Assembly: GCF_004798935.1 (NCBI RefSeq)
Contig: NZ_RAHT01000003.1
Coordinates: 496,001 to 560,000 of the forward strand
DNA length: 64,000 nucleotides
DNA from: Ningiella ruwaisensis
GTDB lineage: Bacteria; Pseudomonadota; Gammaproteobacteria; Enterobacterales; Alteromonadaceae
Direction: 5' to 3'
A program made the position numbers and the translations under genes. The notes beneath the pieces are model-generated. The model ran no database searches. It was not told the DNA's origin and was given only the letters and a program-made list of their open reading frames with translations. This document shows, piece after piece, positions 63,008 through 64,000 of the stretch (its first letter is position 1; each line of letters begins with the position of its first letter).

Positions 63008-64000
63008 ATGAAATTAATTTGGTTTTTAATACTTTGTGTAGTACCCGTCTCTCAAGCTCTTGCAACTAATACGGTTCGTGCTTTTGCTTGCGACACTTGC
63101 AACTATTCAGAGGCAAGACAAATCGCTTTGCAAGAAGCTCCTCAAGCAGAAAGTTGTTCAGAAGGCATGCCAGGTCCCGGATTTGGATTTTCTGATCCGG
63201 CGCCCTCCGTTTGTGATCCGGTAGAAGAGTCTGTAATCGTTGCATCTACAGAAAACCATCAAGCTTACAAATTTAATTTAATCGTCACTGAAGGGGTCAA
63301 TGGTGTCGATCAAGTAAGCGTTTATAACGGATCGTTGGATTCTCAGGAACATCAGGCTTTATTTAAATTTTTCACGTTGATAGATGAAATTGAAACAGCT
63401 GTGGGACAAGCTTCAGCTGCAAGTTTTGATAACGTTTCACCACCGACTCAATTTTTTAGTAGTGAAAATAATAGTTCCAGCAATACTCAATCAGACAATT
63501 GGTGCGAAGCGAATCATCCCACAGGCTTTTTTTCTTCAGCAAGCAATGCTCGAGATGTAAAAAGCGGAATAACAAATCAAATAAAAAATGCGATGGGTTC
63601 CAGAAGTTGGCGAGATTTCACCCATGAAAGTTATTTTACCGGAGGTTCTATCGAAGTAGGTAAGGGTTCGGGAGGCATTGGAATCTCCTTAGACCATTAT
63701 AAAAAAGCACTGCGGGTTACAAAATCTTTCGGAACAGGCAATAATCTTACTTTTGACTTATCGGTCAGCGGTGAATTAGATGAAGGTAACGACAAGTTGG
63801 TCTTCGGATTTAAGCTCAATCCTTTAATATCAAAAATAGATGGATTACAAGTGTCGCAACTATTCCGAGAAGGGGAAGTAAGCAATTTGGCAGGCACATC
63901 AATGTCTAATTGCTGGAATGAATTTGTTCAAGATGAAGGAACACAAGTAGACCCACATCCAAGTGATGCAAGTGGCGGTTCTGGTTCTTTCGCAGACCCT
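63008..64000 (+). CDS. Exported protein of unknown function, 5' part (runs off the window)
   Basis: The frame is open from ATG 63008 (AAAGGGA about 5 bases upstream) to the last base, giving at least 331 residues; the stop lies outside. It starts with a signal peptide (KLIWFLILCVVPVSQALA). A CDTC pair follows early in the mature part, then more spaced Cys (ESCSEG, SVCDP, NWCEAN, SNCWNE), a Ser/Asn-rich stretch at about 150-165 and beta-rich segments around GGSIEVGKGSGGIGISLD. The end becomes Gly/Ser-rich. I recognise no family. It resembles the protein at 4830-5903 in being exported, Cys-rich and preceded by TTGACA plus a 12-base homopolymer, but homology between them is not evident by eye. 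Confidence 0.75.
   Translation, partial: MKLIWFLILCVVPVSQALATNTVRAFACDTCNYSEARQIALQEAPQAESCSEGMPGPGFGFSDPAPSVCDPVEESVIVASTENHQAYKFNLIVTEGVNGVDQVSVYNGSLDSQEHQALFKFFTLIDEIETAVGQASAASFDNVSPPTQFFSSENNSSSNTQSDNWCEANHPTGFFSSASNARDVKSGITNQIKNAMGSRSWRDFTHESYFTGGSIEVGKGSGGIGISLDHYKKALRVTKSFGTGNNLTFDLSVSGELDEGNDKLVFGFKLNPLISKIDGLQVSQLFREGEVSNLAGTSMSNCWNEFVQDEGTQVDPHPSDASGGSGSFADP

Overview
The window is chromosomal DNA of a gammaproteobacterium, most likely a marine member of the Alteromonadales (Alteromonas/Glaciecola-like). The main evidence is the intact gammaproteobacterial block queG / nnr-tsaE-amiB-mutL-miaA-hfq-hflX-hflK-hflC, gamma-type proteins throughout (HemE, HemH, UbiG, PyrC, DbpA, FolE/FolM), a MutL without the endonuclease motif, an AbgT transporter, a TonB receptor and several c-di-GMP proteins. 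Base composition is moderate and even. I see no rRNA, tRNA, CRISPR array, prophage or transposase gene. All names come from reading motifs in the translated sequence; no database search was possible.

Layout. 1-4.8 kb: the 3' end of an SMP-30-like gene, an OmpA/TSP3 porin-like protein, a zur-cheX pair, nudC and hemE. 4.8-7.3 kb: two divergent lineage-specific envelope genes whose shared intergenic region holds a C12 homopolymer. 7.3-19 kb: the conserved housekeeping block. 19-24 kb: a minus-strand operon coding for a coiled-coil protein, a roadblock-like membrane protein, an OmpA domain, a Rab/Arf-like small GTPase and a GGDEF-EAL protein. A single-base frameshift appears to separate the roadblock and OmpA parts. 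24-30.6 kb: AbgT transporter, hemH, DUF4112, DUF2237, ubiG, a GST and a DSD1/D-threonine-aldolase-like PLP enzyme. 30.6-38.6 kb: a membrane diguanylate cyclase, then the ligase-associated DNA-repair quartet (ligase and MBL exonuclease on minus, Lhr-core helicase and PdeM/MPE phosphoesterase on plus). The two repair pairs diverge from a 258-bp gap that is mostly one large palindrome. 38.7-45.4 kb: a periplasmic binding protein, the agmatine-to-putrescine genes aguA-aguB behind a TonB receptor, and divergent folM/folE. 45.5-64 kb: M24 peptidase, GH13 lipoprotein, aldo/keto reductase, lipocalin, DinB-like protein, OlsF-like bifunctional acyltransferase, TPR-GGDEF protein, pyrC-dbpA, MAPEG, RraA-like protein, small exported proteins, an MsbA-like ABC exporter, and an exported protein running off the window end.

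How the genes work together. Three c-di-GMP enzymes (one EAL with a degenerate GGDEF, two GGDEF cyclases with apparent inhibitory sites) and a CheX-like phosphatase suggest strong surface or motility signalling. The small-GTPase operon places an EAL phosphodiesterase beside an envelope-spanning roadblock-OmpA protein, so GTPase state may be coupled to c-di-GMP at the cell envelope; this is inference. Slippage-prone repeats occur at several places: C12 and T12 next to TTGACA boxes upstream of two exported-protein genes, G6 in the roadblock-OmpA gene, a 12-bp repeat inside mutL, and a 10-bp array before the dinB-like gene.

The best candidates for something new are the GTPase operon with its frameshift, the two homopolymer-spaced promoters of exported proteins, and the large palindrome between the two halves of the repair cluster.
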